Source of the DNA: Pseudopithomyces maydicus | Lineage: Eukaryota; Ascomycota; Dothideomycetes; Pleosporales; Didymosphaeriaceae | Direction: 5' to 3' | DNA length: 64,000 nt | Assembly: GCA_026873275.1 (NCBI GenBank) | Contig: JANTUC010000005.1 | Span: forward strand, 1,984,001 to 2,048,000 | Shown here: positions 12,157 to 22,286 of the stretch, in pieces | Numbering within the stretch: the first letter of the stretch is position 1 | Layout of the letters: every line of letters begins with the position of its first letter | The notes under the pieces: model-generated | Told to the model about the DNA's origin: nothing | The model's database searches: none | The model's input: only the letters and a program-made list of their open reading frames with translations | Position numbers and translations under genes: made by a program

Positions 12157-13374
12157 ATGGCTCCTATCAAGTCTACTGCCCTTTTGGGCCTCTCTCTGCT
12201 TTCTCAAGCCTCCGCTGTTAAGCTTTTAGCGACTCAATTTGCTGGACAGATTTATACACTGGATTTGAAGTTTCAGTCGCCTACGAAGGCTTCCTTGAAA
12301 GTGGTCCAGAACATAACTGCCTGCGGCGTAACGCCCACCTGGTTGCACTTGGACGATGAGACTCGGACCGTCTACTGTATCGACGAAAGCTGGTTGAACC
12401 AAGGGTTGGGAAGCGGTAATCTTTCGCAATGGTCTGTTGGAGGCAACTTCGAGAAGACTGGTGCTTTGACCCTCACCGGATCCACCGACACCGAAGGTAA
12501 TTCGGTTCACGGCTTTACCTATGGAGGACCGGATGGCCGAAGCTTCATCATCACCTCGGAGTACTCTCCTTCGACAATTACCACCTACAAACTGCCCATT
12601 ACGTCCAAGACAAAGGCTCTGCAGAAGATTGAATTCACGATGGCTGCTCCCGGTCCCCGTCCGGACCGACAGGATAAGCCCCACCCCCACGCTGCGTTCA
12701 CCGACCCCACTGGCGATTTCCTGATCGTACCTGATCTTGGTGCCGATCTCACCCGTATCTTCAAGATCAACCAGAAGACTGGTAAGCTCACAGCTTGCCC
12801 TGCGATTGCTTCGCTCCCAGGAGACGGACCGCGTCACGGTCTCTTCCGCAAGGCTGGACGTGCCTTGAAGTACTACAGCCTCAACGAAGTCAGCAGCTCC
12901 GTCGGTGTCTACGATGTCACCTATCCATCCCAGGGTTACGGAACTAAGGAGTCTTGCCTGTCTCTCAAGCTTGTGCAGACCCTGTCCAACTACGGACCTA
13001 ACGTTCCGCTCGGCAACATTTACGTCAAATCGGCCGAGATCCATACGGTGGGCAACTTCTTGTACGCCTCGAACCGTAACGACACCACCTTCGGATTTGA
13101 ACAGGACTCCATCGCCATATTCCAGATTGCCGCTGATGGTAAGCTCAAATTCCAGGAGCTGGCCAACGCGCATGGATACTATCCAAGATCATTCACGTTC
13201 AACGAGGCTGGTACTTATGCTGCCATCGCGGGACAGACCACCGCGAACATTGCTATTGTTAAGCGTGATGCAAAGACTGGAAAGCTGGGTCCTCTCGTGA
13301 CAAACATTGTACTCCCGCCCAGGGGGACTTACGGTGGTGAAGATGGTGTCAGCAATGTCATCTGGATTGAGTAA
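12157..13374 (+). CDS. Secreted lactonase-family seven-bladed beta-propeller protein
   Basis: Intronless frame of 405 residues from the ATG at 12157; an in-frame ATG three codons upstream is less likely because MAPIKSTALLGLSLLSQASA is a clean signal peptide. The body matches the lactonase / 3-carboxymuconate cyclase-like family (PF10282): repeated beta-propeller blades with motifs such as PHPHAAFTDPTGDFLIVPD, LGADLTRIFKI, GDGPRHGLF, FLYASNRN, DSIAIFQI and YPRSFTFNEAGTYAAIAGQ. Bacterial relatives hydrolyse 6-phosphogluconolactone; the fungal secreted members mostly have unknown substrates. Its position 600 bases after pectin lyase on the same strand fits a shared extracellular role but proves nothing. 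It is intact. Confidence 0.9.
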   Translation: MAPIKSTALLGLSLLSQASAVKLLATQFAGQIYTLDLKFQSPTKASLKVVQNITACGVTPTWLHLDDETRTVYCIDESWLNQGLGSGNLSQWSVGGNFEKTGALTLTGSTDTEGNSVHGFTYGGPDGRSFIITSEYSPSTITTYKLPITSKTKALQKIEFTMAAPGPRPDRQDKPHPHAAFTDPTGDFLIVPDLGADLTRIFKINQKTGKLTACPAIASLPGDGPRHGLFRKAGRALKYYSLNEVSSSVGVYDVTYPSQGYGTKESCLSLKLVQTLSNYGPNVPLGNIYVKSAEIHTVGNFLYASNRNDTTFGFEQDSIAIFQIAADGKLKFQELANAHGYYPRSFTFNEAGTYAAIAGQTTANIAIVKRDAKTGKLGPLVTNIVLPPRGTYGGEDGVSNVIWIE

Positions 13375-13892
13375 ACGGTAAAGATCTCTATGATCTAGAT
13401 AGTTACGTATCGATGATAATAACATAGTACCATTGACCTTCATGCTTATGAGTCTCAAAACTTGGGGGAATCACTATAATAGAGTGTACTCGCAATGGAT
13501 AAGAAATATGGCTAATAATCATGACACATGTCCCGAGCAAAGCAACACCGTAAGCCCAGGAAGCGCACGAAACCAATCCAACCGACAAACTATCACGTTG
13601 TGCTCAAGCATTTCCGGCCCTGAACGTCTGACATCCCACTTTATTGTTCCACTTTGCTCTTGATACGGTTGTCGGCGCGTGAAGACCATCGTGTTTTCGT
13701 CTCTGGCACTGTGACTCCAATCCCTATGCTAAGGGTAGATCTGTAGAGATTAGTCGTATTCAAAGCTATTTTTTTATGACATCAAGGGTTTGGAACACGC
13801 GAATTAGTCGTGTCTTGACTGACCTTAAAGGAACCTACCGTCCTATCAGTTTATGATGAAATAAGTTTAGTAGAATCGGTACTAACAGAGTA
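13375..13892. other. Intergenic (convergent 3' ends)
   Basis: Lies between the converging 3' ends of the lactonase-like gene and the small membrane protein gene. AT-rich; no gene or repeat seen. Confidence 0.6.
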
Positions 13893-14147
13893 TTAACTTT
13901 TATCTATAGCTTTAATCCCAGCAAAAAAGGCTAGAAGGAGACCGGCAAAAAAGCATACACCTATAAAGATGGCACCGTAAACAAGGGCTGATACATATAC
14001 TCTGGATATGGTTTCTTTGTCGGACGCTGTAAGTGACTCAAGGTCGAAGATAGCCCAGCCATTCTTATTGTTACCCGCCACAGGATTAGGCGTATAAGAA
14101 GGCGGAGGCGGAGGCGGCGCATCGGAGGGTTTCTGAGCAGCGGTCAT
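13893..14147 (-). CDS. Small single-pass membrane protein, proline-rich N-terminus
   Basis: 84 residues from the inner ATG (MTAAQKPSD) at 14147; an upstream in-frame ATG at 14216 would add a hydrophobic 23-residue stretch that could be a signal peptide but looks less natural. Residues ~10-20 are a poly-proline run (PPPPPPSY). The last ~35 residues form one strong transmembrane segment (VYGAIFIGVCFFAGLLLAFF). It resembles the many small tail-anchored fungal proteins of unknown function. It sits downstream of the S28 peptidase on the same strand, 218 bases away. Confidence 0.45.
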   Translation of the reverse strand: MTAAQKPSDAPPPPPPSYTPNPVAGNNKNGWAIFDLESLTASDKETISRVYVSALVYGAIFIGVCFFAGLLLAFFAGIKAIDKS

Positions 14148-14365
14148 ATTGTTGGTTGTTCTGTGGAAGCACTTGCAAGTGAGGGGAGAAAGTATGTAGA
14201 AGAGGAGCAATAGCACTGAAAGAGAAAAATAATCTATTAATGAAGACTGCCACTAGTCTCCCAACTTGTATCGCATTATGGCTGTACTAAAGAATTGTGC
14301 GGTTTAGTAGTCAGCATGCACCGACCGCTTGGTCCAGCGCACCAACAATACACTCTCCAACGAAC

Positions 14366-16274
14366 TTAATATCCACCGTTCCTCGCCCAGTGTTCCTTCA
14401 CCCACCTCTTTACAGTTCTAATCTCCCACAAATGCGCTTCCCGTATATAATCGGGCTCATCGTATACGCTTTTCACCCCCGTTCGTTTCGTGCTATCCCA
14501 ATGATGTCCGGCACCTGCAATGAGATAGCTCGGGTGCTTGTCACTGCTAATTCTAATACCTGGCTTTTGATGCGAGTGGTATGTTAGGTCGACCCAGACA
14601 TCTGCTTCGCCATCAATAAGCGCGAGCTTCGGCGCCTGGATGTCGTATCCGCCGTATTTGTTGATTTGATGCGTATCCGGACGGGGAGGGATCGACGAGT
14701 ATTTCCCTGCGGGGAAAGATTGGTCGCACCAGGATTGCATGTATGAGCCGTTCAGAACTCGCGACACGAGACTGGGACCCGACTTGGGGGCGGAGATGAA
14801 GGAGCCAAGCTCGGTACAGGAAGTATATAGATACGACCGATTCGGATCGTTGGCTGTGTTGGACCAATAGGATGCGTTTTGGGTGTTGAAGCATCCGTCA
14901 TCGGTGGTGTCAAGGCGACCCGTGGTGCAGAGCGGGACGATCATGCGCTTGATAAATGCAGCATAGTTGCCTAGTCCGGTCCACGGCTCACCTTGAGTAT
15001 ACTTGGCAAGATGCTTATCGACGGCTGTGACGTTTTCGGGTGCAGTAGGGTTCGTGATGTTAGAGCAAAAGTGATAGAAGTCTTGAGAGTCGTCCGGGGG
15101 TTCCAGTTGAGCTCTTGCCAGGTTCCCAAGGGGTAATCAAAAGGACCTCCGACTATCTCTACTGTTAGTGAGTGTATATGGGTACGAAAAAGGGATAGCT
15201 TACGTGGGTAGCTTATTGCCTGTGCGAAGTCCCTTATGTCCTTTACTGCACCTAGTCCAAACACTTCCTTGACTTGCTGAATTGCTTCTTCATGCCCCGA
15301 ATCAATAACCTCGTCGATTTTGTCTATAATTCCAACGAGTCTTGAGATACAGTCAGAAGGGCCGTATTTCAGGACGGGGTGGTACCACTCAGGGTACTCC
15401 CACTTGGCGAATGCTGGTGCACTTGCTGCGATGCCGCCTGCGAACAAGTCGTTGTATTTCTTTAGAGAATACGCAGTCTGACCACCAGCCAGACTACCTC
15501 CATATAAGATCCAAGGCGTGTGCGGCGCATTGAGGCTCTCAGTGGCGTTTACGCCGGGGAAGGTGGCGTGTTGAGCAAAGTAGACATTATCGGCGATTGC
15601 TTACCGTTTCCGTTAGCTCTTTAAACCTAGAAATATGATCTAAGGAAATTTGACTTACTCTGATCGGTAGTCAAGAATCTGAGATCATCTGTTGTAGATG
15701 TATTTGTTGGCCAACTCTTGCCGTAGTAGCGGTTTTCTAGAATTACGCCCAGGCCATTTGTGGCTTCCATCAAGATGTGGATGATACCATTTTGGAGGTT
15801 GCTGAATCTAGATTCGCCGCTTGTTTCACCTCCGATATATAGAAATACTGGTCCACCAGGCTTGTAGTAAGAGCTTTCGAAGAAATAACGCTGCGAAAAG
15901 GTTGCATTGGTGTGTGGCTCGTAGCGGGCTTCATCATGGAGATGATCAATCTGATTCAAACATTAGCACAACAATATTCAAACAATTTCTTGCAGTAACC
16001 CTCCGGTGCATATTATTCTTTTCCGTCCCTCAATAGAAATTGGTTTCGCAACACTGGATTTCTTTTGTGGTGGCGCTGAATTGCACGAACGGACATCTCG
16101 GCCACCAAGGCATAATTGGAACAAGGGAAGATATACCGGTTGATCAATCGTATGCGTCTTATACGCTGCATCCGTACTCTGCCTCTTCTCCACCACACCC
16201 GCGACTCTCCCTTTCGAAGCCCTCCCCGCGTCACACCCTACAGCAAGCACCGTAAGAGCCAGTAACAACTTCAT
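14366..16274 (-). CDS. Secreted serine carboxypeptidase, family S28 (apparent frameshift)
   Basis: Prolyl-specific serine peptidase of family S28 (lysosomal Pro-X carboxypeptidase type). Exons on the minus strand: 16274-16137, 15950-15659, 15599 to a GT donor near 15205, then from about 15159 to 14366. The start MKLLLALTVLAVGC gives a signal peptide. Landmarks are GGPVFLYIGGE, ENRYYGKSWP, the nucleophile motif YGGSLAGGQ (Ser), LFAGGIAASAP, IDGEADVW (Asp) and AGAGHHWDS (His), so the catalytic triad is present. Within the last exon the reading frame must move by one base after TWQELNW at a five-G run on the plus strand (15097-15101); both sides are otherwise family-like and no intron can explain the shift. 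Either one base is missing from the assembly or the gene has a recent frameshift that would remove the Asp and His. Confidence 0.85.
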
Positions 16275-17137
16275 GATCACTCGATTGTTCCAGCAGGCGT
16301 GACAGACATCCTCATCCCAGGATATCCCCTCTATTTAAACCCGTTCTACATCACTATACGCCGTCCCTCGGTTGCCCCGGCTTTAATCACGTCAACGACG
16401 ATACTGTGGTCCCCGCTCTGCACCTCTGCAGGTCCTTTCCTAAATAGGAAGGAGGGATCCATAGGTTGGATAAAGCTTCGCGTCGCTTCACGAAGCTTGT
16501 CGACGCTTGGCTTACGCTGGTTGTACCTGCCTGATACCTTCTGGTCTTGGAGGCCTTGAGTGGGTGGGTATATCGTCATATTGCATCTGTTGATAAGCGT
16601 TGTCGGGTTAGCTGATGCGCGAATTTATGCATTGTCGCTGAGGTTCGAGAAATTTTCGTTGTCACTTCTGACTTTGATTTTCTATTTCATCTATCCGTAA
16701 TAAAAAGACTTGATGCATGTTGACTAGACAAGAGTTTAGTCATAAGGTATTGCAGTCATACTCAAATGATGCTTGAGCCTCACATCGCATTAGCTTGCTC
16801 TAAGCCTATCTGGTTTTCATCACAACTCCAGATACGCACACGACTAGCAGCCTTCACCTTTGAGGTTCCCAATGTGTACCGCTCCCGGCCCTCCTTCCAA
16901 AGCGGAATATACCCGAATGTTTCGCACGGTGATGCTTGTCCGGTAACTTTGATCAAGCCAAAGTTCCTGTCTTTCAGAGCTCTGGACGGTGTATCTCGTT
17001 CCTGCGAGAAAATGTTTCTATGCCGCTCTGAACACGGTAGATGGCGTTCGACATTTCGACGCAGCAGCCTGTAACAGGAGATGTCTGTCGGTGTATTCCA
17101 CGACTTAATGAGTAATCTGAAGAAGATGGAAGCATCT
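16275..17137. other. Intergenic
   Basis: Promoter side of the S28 peptidase and 3' side of the ataxin-10-like gene. Short frames only; none looks coding. Confidence 0.6.
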
Positions 17138-20100
17138 TCAGCCCTTGTTCGCGCCTGGCCCATCGAATTCCCTATCCAACTTTGCTAGGGCGGCCGCTTT
17201 CTCCGCATCATGCTTTACACCTTGCACTCTAGCAGGCAACTCACGCATGACCTGCTGTACCAAGTGTTCCAAATCTTTGGGGTTTCTCGCTTCCAACTTG
17301 GTCTTATCTTTGCTGAGATTGCCAACAGCGGGAGGCTTGACCTCGCGCTTCCGTAACATGACTTGTCCTTTTGAATCCATGAATGTCTCATAGCCTTGCT
17401 GATCCAGGACCTCATCAGGAACACGCACACTCACAGGTGGCTTGTTTGCCGCTGGTTGAGCGACCTGAGGGGCTGCAGGGGGTTCGACTGGTGCAGAACC
17501 TTCCTTCTCCTTTTCTTTTTCGTAGCGCTCCAAGGCGCGAATGTGGTCCTGATTTTCCTTGTTTCCTTCCATCAAAAAGCGGAGGCACATGATGGCATGC
17601 TCCCGGATATAAGGGTTGTGCTCATCATAAGAGCAGCAGTTAAGTACAGCTTCGATACCGCCGAGCGGTCGAATCTGGTCTTGGACCTGCCTATTCTTCC
17701 AAACAAGGGAACTCAAAACAAGTACCGCAAGTTTCTTCAAGTTACGCCACTCGAACTCAGACGGCTCGTCTTGAGCTTCGTCGATATACGGACGAGGTGA
17801 AGGCATATAGCCCTCAGGTGCTGTTGTGTTGGCAGATGTATCGTAAGGTCGTTCAACAGCAACCGGTTGTGGCTCAGACTCGGTCGGAGGCGCCGGAGTA
17901 GGATTACGGGCAGCTGCGGTCAGTGGAGGAATCGAAATCTGACCCTTTGGTATAGCAGCATCGAGTTCCTTGAGCAGCGTGACCAGCTCATTGGCTACTT
18001 CCCAGTTGCTGAGCATAGATTTCCACGTTTCATGCTCTGTGAGGATAGCAAAAAACTCCAGATATTGATATACGCCTTCATACATTCGCTCCATGTCCCA
18101 CAAGTTAAGTGGGAAATCTTCTGGTTGTGCATGGCCTGCCCTTATTTGACCTTGCAAAAAGATCAGGGCGCACGTCTGTGGAATGATGTGGCGTCGGAAT
18201 TCCGTCAAAAGAAAATTGACCATGTGTGCATCGCCTTGGTCAACTGGCGTGGAACTGCCTTTCAGCATGCTCTTGACTGGCGTACGCGATTGTCTTGCAC
18301 GGAATATATTGGTCAAAAGTTTCATAATGACAGCTTGAGCGGGAGAGATGATATCCTTTGACCTGCTGTGTCTATGAGCTAAATCCAATATTAGAAGGTA
18401 TGATACATACTCAGACTCTCGGAAAGCGTGATATGCGAATGGTAACAGGCCGTTAGCAAGGATAGCTTCCATGATCTTGACCATGAACTTGAAATAAAGC
18501 TCTTCTTCTCGAAGATCCCATGCGGCAACGAAAATCAGAAGTTCGCGGAGTAGATTGCGGCCATTGTCCTGCGCGAGTAAAAGATGACATCTGACGCTGT
18601 GCATGCTTCGAATGCTGCTGAACTGATTTGGGTCGGGATTATATCCTGGCTGACCCTCGGTAGGCTCGACAATGCCTCCCATGATGATCATTGGAAGAAC
18701 CTCGATCTCTGTTGGTCCCAGGATTAGGGGCACGTCTGTAAGAAGGCCATGGCCCTCGTCGCTGGCATCGTCATAGTCGTCATCGTTGTCATCATCCTCT
18801 GGTTGGGGTGAGGTGGGAGAGGCTACGTTGCTGGTCAGTGCTGCAGGACGATCGGGATCAGGCTCCAGGCGCTTCAGCAAATCTTCTTTGCCATTCTGCA
18901 GGATATCGGCACCAAAGGCGGGCGGGTAAGTCACGCGGAAATCGACCTCACCTGCCGGGGATGAGCGATTCAAGCTCGGATTGTATATCGATTGCGCTCG
19001 TAGCGAAACCTCTTTCTGCTCTTCGGATGACTCTGGTGCTTCGTTGTTTGACGCGGCAATGGATGACCGCATTCTATCCACTTCGACCTGCAGCTGATTG
19101 ATACTCTGTGCGAGAGCTTGTACGCTTTCCTGGTTTTTGGCTTGTTGTTCCAGAACCTGCTTATATGCGCTGGATTGTGTGATCTCGTCACGATAGCGAG
19201 CGACAACATCGGCGTAGCGCATGTTCCATTTCTGATGCGGTCAGATAAGTGGCAATGTGAGCGCTGAGCAAGACTTACATTCTTCTCTTCTTCGGACATA
19301 GTTTGCCATTGTCTCTTGCACTCTGACGCAATTTCGTTCGCACCGGCCTTTTCGCCCATCTTTAGGAGAGACTTCTTCACCTCGGCGCCAATTTCTCCAA
19401 TATATAGCAGAAAAGGTGATGAAGCTGGCTGTTGGGGAATCTTGAACGCATCAGGGCCACGGGCTACATGCTGGGGTACGGTGTGCCCGGATTCGGCGGC
19501 CAGTTCGGGGTTCTTCTCCAGACGGTATAAAAAGTCCATGCGAGATTTCATGTCTGCGAAATTTGGGAGTTCGCTGTCCAGATGGCTATCAAAGAGCTCG
19601 ATCCACAGCATGAGCTTTCGCTGCTCATTCCGTGCAATAAGATTGTTGAGAAACTGGAGACACGTTATGAGCAGTTTCTTGTCTGTCACTTGGTCAGCTA
19701 CTACACGCCGATATTGTTGCTGGACGATGTCTTACAAGCATTTATGACGCCCTGCCATTTATCTTCGTCTGCTGTGCCCGCCTCGCCGTCGTAGCCTCGC
19801 GCAGTGACCCGCACACAGACATTGATGAGAGCGAAGATGTCCTTGTCGAATAGACGAGCAGCCGACAGGTCTTGTACTTTCTCTCCGACAACCAGAACAT
19901 TACGAGAGATCGACACGAGTTGGTTCAAGCGCTCGAGATCTCGGAGGAGACTGGGCGAGTATGAGGCAATGAGTGGGCCCGAGAGGCCCTCGTACTCGGG
20001 AGTGGCGGGGTCTGGAGCCGCGAAGCAGCGTCGTTCCAGCGAGGGTATGGCGGCTTTGACAACGCCGGCGAGATCGTCCCAGAAGAGGTCGGAGAGACCA

Positions 20101-20344
20101 AGTTCCTCACTGCTTCATCAGCTTGAATCCCCGTAGTGGTGGGAAAGTGGGCCTACCGAAGCTCAAAACTGCGCCGCGACTCTTCCAGTGTCTTTTTTAC
20201 CACGTCCCGCTCCAGCAAGCGCAAGGCTTCATCTTTGATATAACCGGGGCTCTGGAAGTGTACTGTGTAGGGTGCGAGTGCAAGTCTCAGCCGCGTGAGA
20301 TACAGCTTGGCCGGTTCCTGCGTCTCGGCCATATCGTCTTCCAT
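17138..20344 (-). CDS. CTR86: Ataxin-10 / Ctr86-like armadillo protein with HMG-box-like segment
   Basis: Large cytoplasmic helical-repeat protein of about 1004 residues. Exons: 20344-20157, 20109-19736, 19682-19279, 19231-18411, 18365-17138. Introns are 45-53 nt; the last, 45 nt with a GTATGT donor, CTAAT branch and CAG acceptor, is a multiple of three and lacks in-frame stops, so its retention would be invisible. The family call rests on the N-terminal GYDGEAGTADEDKW...LLITCLQFLNNLI region and the C-terminal ataxin-10 domain (about residues 800-875) with LVWKNRQVQDQIRPLGGI, NPYIREHAIMCLRFLMEGN and KENQ. Around residues 275-350, across the third splice junction, lies IASECKRQWQTMSEEEKN followed by KWNMRYADVVARYRDEI, which fits helices 2-3 of an HMG box. 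An acidic D/E-rich stretch and a Pro-rich linker interrupt the repeats. The first ATG was chosen for its A at -3; a second ATG lies four codons later. Confidence 0.85.
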
Positions 20345-20853
20345 TGTCGGCTCTACGGTGTGCGCATGAGCACAAATAGGCACACCGAGCAAAAATCCGT
20401 ATTACGTCTAGGCCTTGTGCTTGCGAGGAGACGGTTTCGGGCAGGAGTCGTTTCTTCGAGGCGTGGCAAGACGCGACGAAGAGACAGGCAGGAACAACGT
20501 TTCTGCGCCTGCCAAATTTCGACGTTCCCGCTGCCCTCCAAAACTTTACCCCGCCCCCACCAGGCACCACCACCTCTAGACAGCGATCTATGGATCCATG
20601 CATGAATGTCTGCACATATGATGGTTGCCCTTTCAGTAGACCTATGATCTGTTCTTCGCCCGATAGAAAAAACATTCATGTAGCACAGCATGTAGACAAG
20701 TCACACCGCACCTATTGTCTTCTAGCAATGATTCAATTATTGGATGTAGAAGGGCCGCACAAATACCCGCTAACTTGCGGCTTAGTAACTTGAATAATTA
20801 CCGAAACGCCATTGAATGCTGCATACAGGGCTAATGCCAGGGTATCATATGTA
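20345..20853. other. Intergenic promoter region
   Basis: Between the start of the ataxin-10-like gene and the 3' end of TFB3, both on the minus strand. Longer frames here are shadows with no protein-like composition. Confidence 0.6.
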
Positions 20854-21954
20854 TCAAAACACGTCGTCCATCTCCACGTCTCTGCCTCCTACGGCCACTG
20901 GTAGCGTTCCATTATCTACAGCCGCATTTGGCGACTGGCCTGCCATATCCTCGTCGAGAAAGACCCCCAAGCCGCCAAATGCATCACGCAGCCCATGACT
21001 GTAATATTCGGGCGCTTTGTATCCAAATGCGTAGAACTTCGGCTCGTGCTTGACGGCAAAGAACTTGTGATCGTACTCCTCTTTTGGGTTGTAATAGAGG
21101 CATTCCACGCTGTAGCCTCCCCAAGGGTCGAAAGCTTTCTCGGGTTCAGGTGCTTTGCGCTTCTTGAGGCCGCGGAACTGGAAGCCTTTGTCGTCCACAC
21201 CGGAGGGATCAGGTGTGTTACCCGAGGAAGCCGTGTGAGCCTTGCGCTGCGTCCCTCCCTTCTTAAGAATGACATGTGCAGTATCTGAGAGTGTGGATGT
21301 GTCTGGTCCAGCATTTATAACACGGCGTGGCGCTTCGGGGTTGAGCTCGGCTTTTTGCGCTTCTTCGAATGCTCGCAATCGGCGTTCCGTTTGTTCTACG
21401 TCGACTTTGAGAATGAGATTCCAAGTAATCTCCTCAACTTGTTCAAGGTAGTCGTTGAAATCTCTGAGCGACTCGAAATCCTCTTCCACCTTGTTCATCC
21501 TACATTCGTTAACCTCAGAGCTCCCATGCACAAAATGTTCCCACTTACGCTCTTGCCACGCGCCGTCTGATATCTACTTCTCTTTCCACTTTCAGATCTT
21601 CGAAGGTCTGCATCCTGAAGCGGGCCTTGCGTAATGTCTTCTTGCAACCAGCGATGGGACACGGCGCTGGTCCATGGGAGAATATCCGATCCACACACGA
21701 CTCGCACATCTTATGATAACACTCCGGATTCACGAGGAAGCGCATATTCGGGTTGAGGTACCGTGACGATTTGCATACTGGGCAAATGTCTGGAAAAGAG
21801 TCAGCGGCGGTGGGCGTTGGTTTGGGAGGCGCGGAATGGGAGGGGGTTGCTGTTGAATGGAGAGACTATGCAGAGAATAAGACAAATGAGACGCACCGCC
21901 ATCTTCAACACCTTTCTTGGTGGACGCGCCGGGGGCGCGGGCGACCCTCGACAT
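20854..21954 (-). CDS. TFB3: TFIIH/CAK assembly subunit Tfb3 (MAT1), RING finger
   Basis: Assembly factor that tethers the CDK-activating kinase to core TFIIH and works in transcription initiation and nucleotide-excision repair. Exons: 21954-21897, 21789-21549, 21499-20854; introns 107 and 49 nt; 314 residues, close to the usual ~310-320. The N-terminal C3HC4 RING is complete: C22, C25, C43, H45, C48, C51, C63, C68, within DICPVC, NPECYHKMCESC and PCPIAGC. The MAT1 central helical region follows (MNKVEEDFESLRDFNDYLEQ, EEITWNLI). The Tyr-rich C-terminus includes DPWGGYSVECLYY. It is divergently arranged with BUD27 over a 332-base shared promoter. Confidence 0.95.
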
Positions 21955-22286
21955 GGTGGCGTGGTGGTGAGGGAAGGTGAGTAGAGTAGCTCCAGATGAT
22001 GGCGCAGACGTCGAGTAAGAATCCAAGCGACTGCGAGGCTTGAGATATCAATACTTGGCAACAGCGACAAACGCGCAGGCTTCAATCAAACGAATTTAGC
22101 TTTTTCACGGATACTGTAAAAATTAGAGTATTCACAAAGTGATTCTCTTTCATCGCACAATAAGTCTCAAGAGCTGCAAGAGCTACGTGCTATTCTGGGA
22201 CTAGCGCGCCAAGTAAATTGTGTCCCAGTGTTCACTCAGACAAAATTCGTTTTCCTCTCTTCCACCTCCGCCACCACGCGCACGTC
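21955..22286. promoter_or_regulatory. Divergent promoter between TFB3 and BUD27
   Basis: 332 bases separate the start codons of two oppositely transcribed housekeeping genes, so both core promoters must lie here. No clear TATA box is seen; a pyrimidine-rich leader precedes the BUD27 start. Confidence 0.6.

Noticed and set aside
12226..13173. 315-codon minus-strand frame opposite the lactonase-like gene
   Set aside because: It is antisense to a clearly homologous gene and its openness is a by-product of codon bias.
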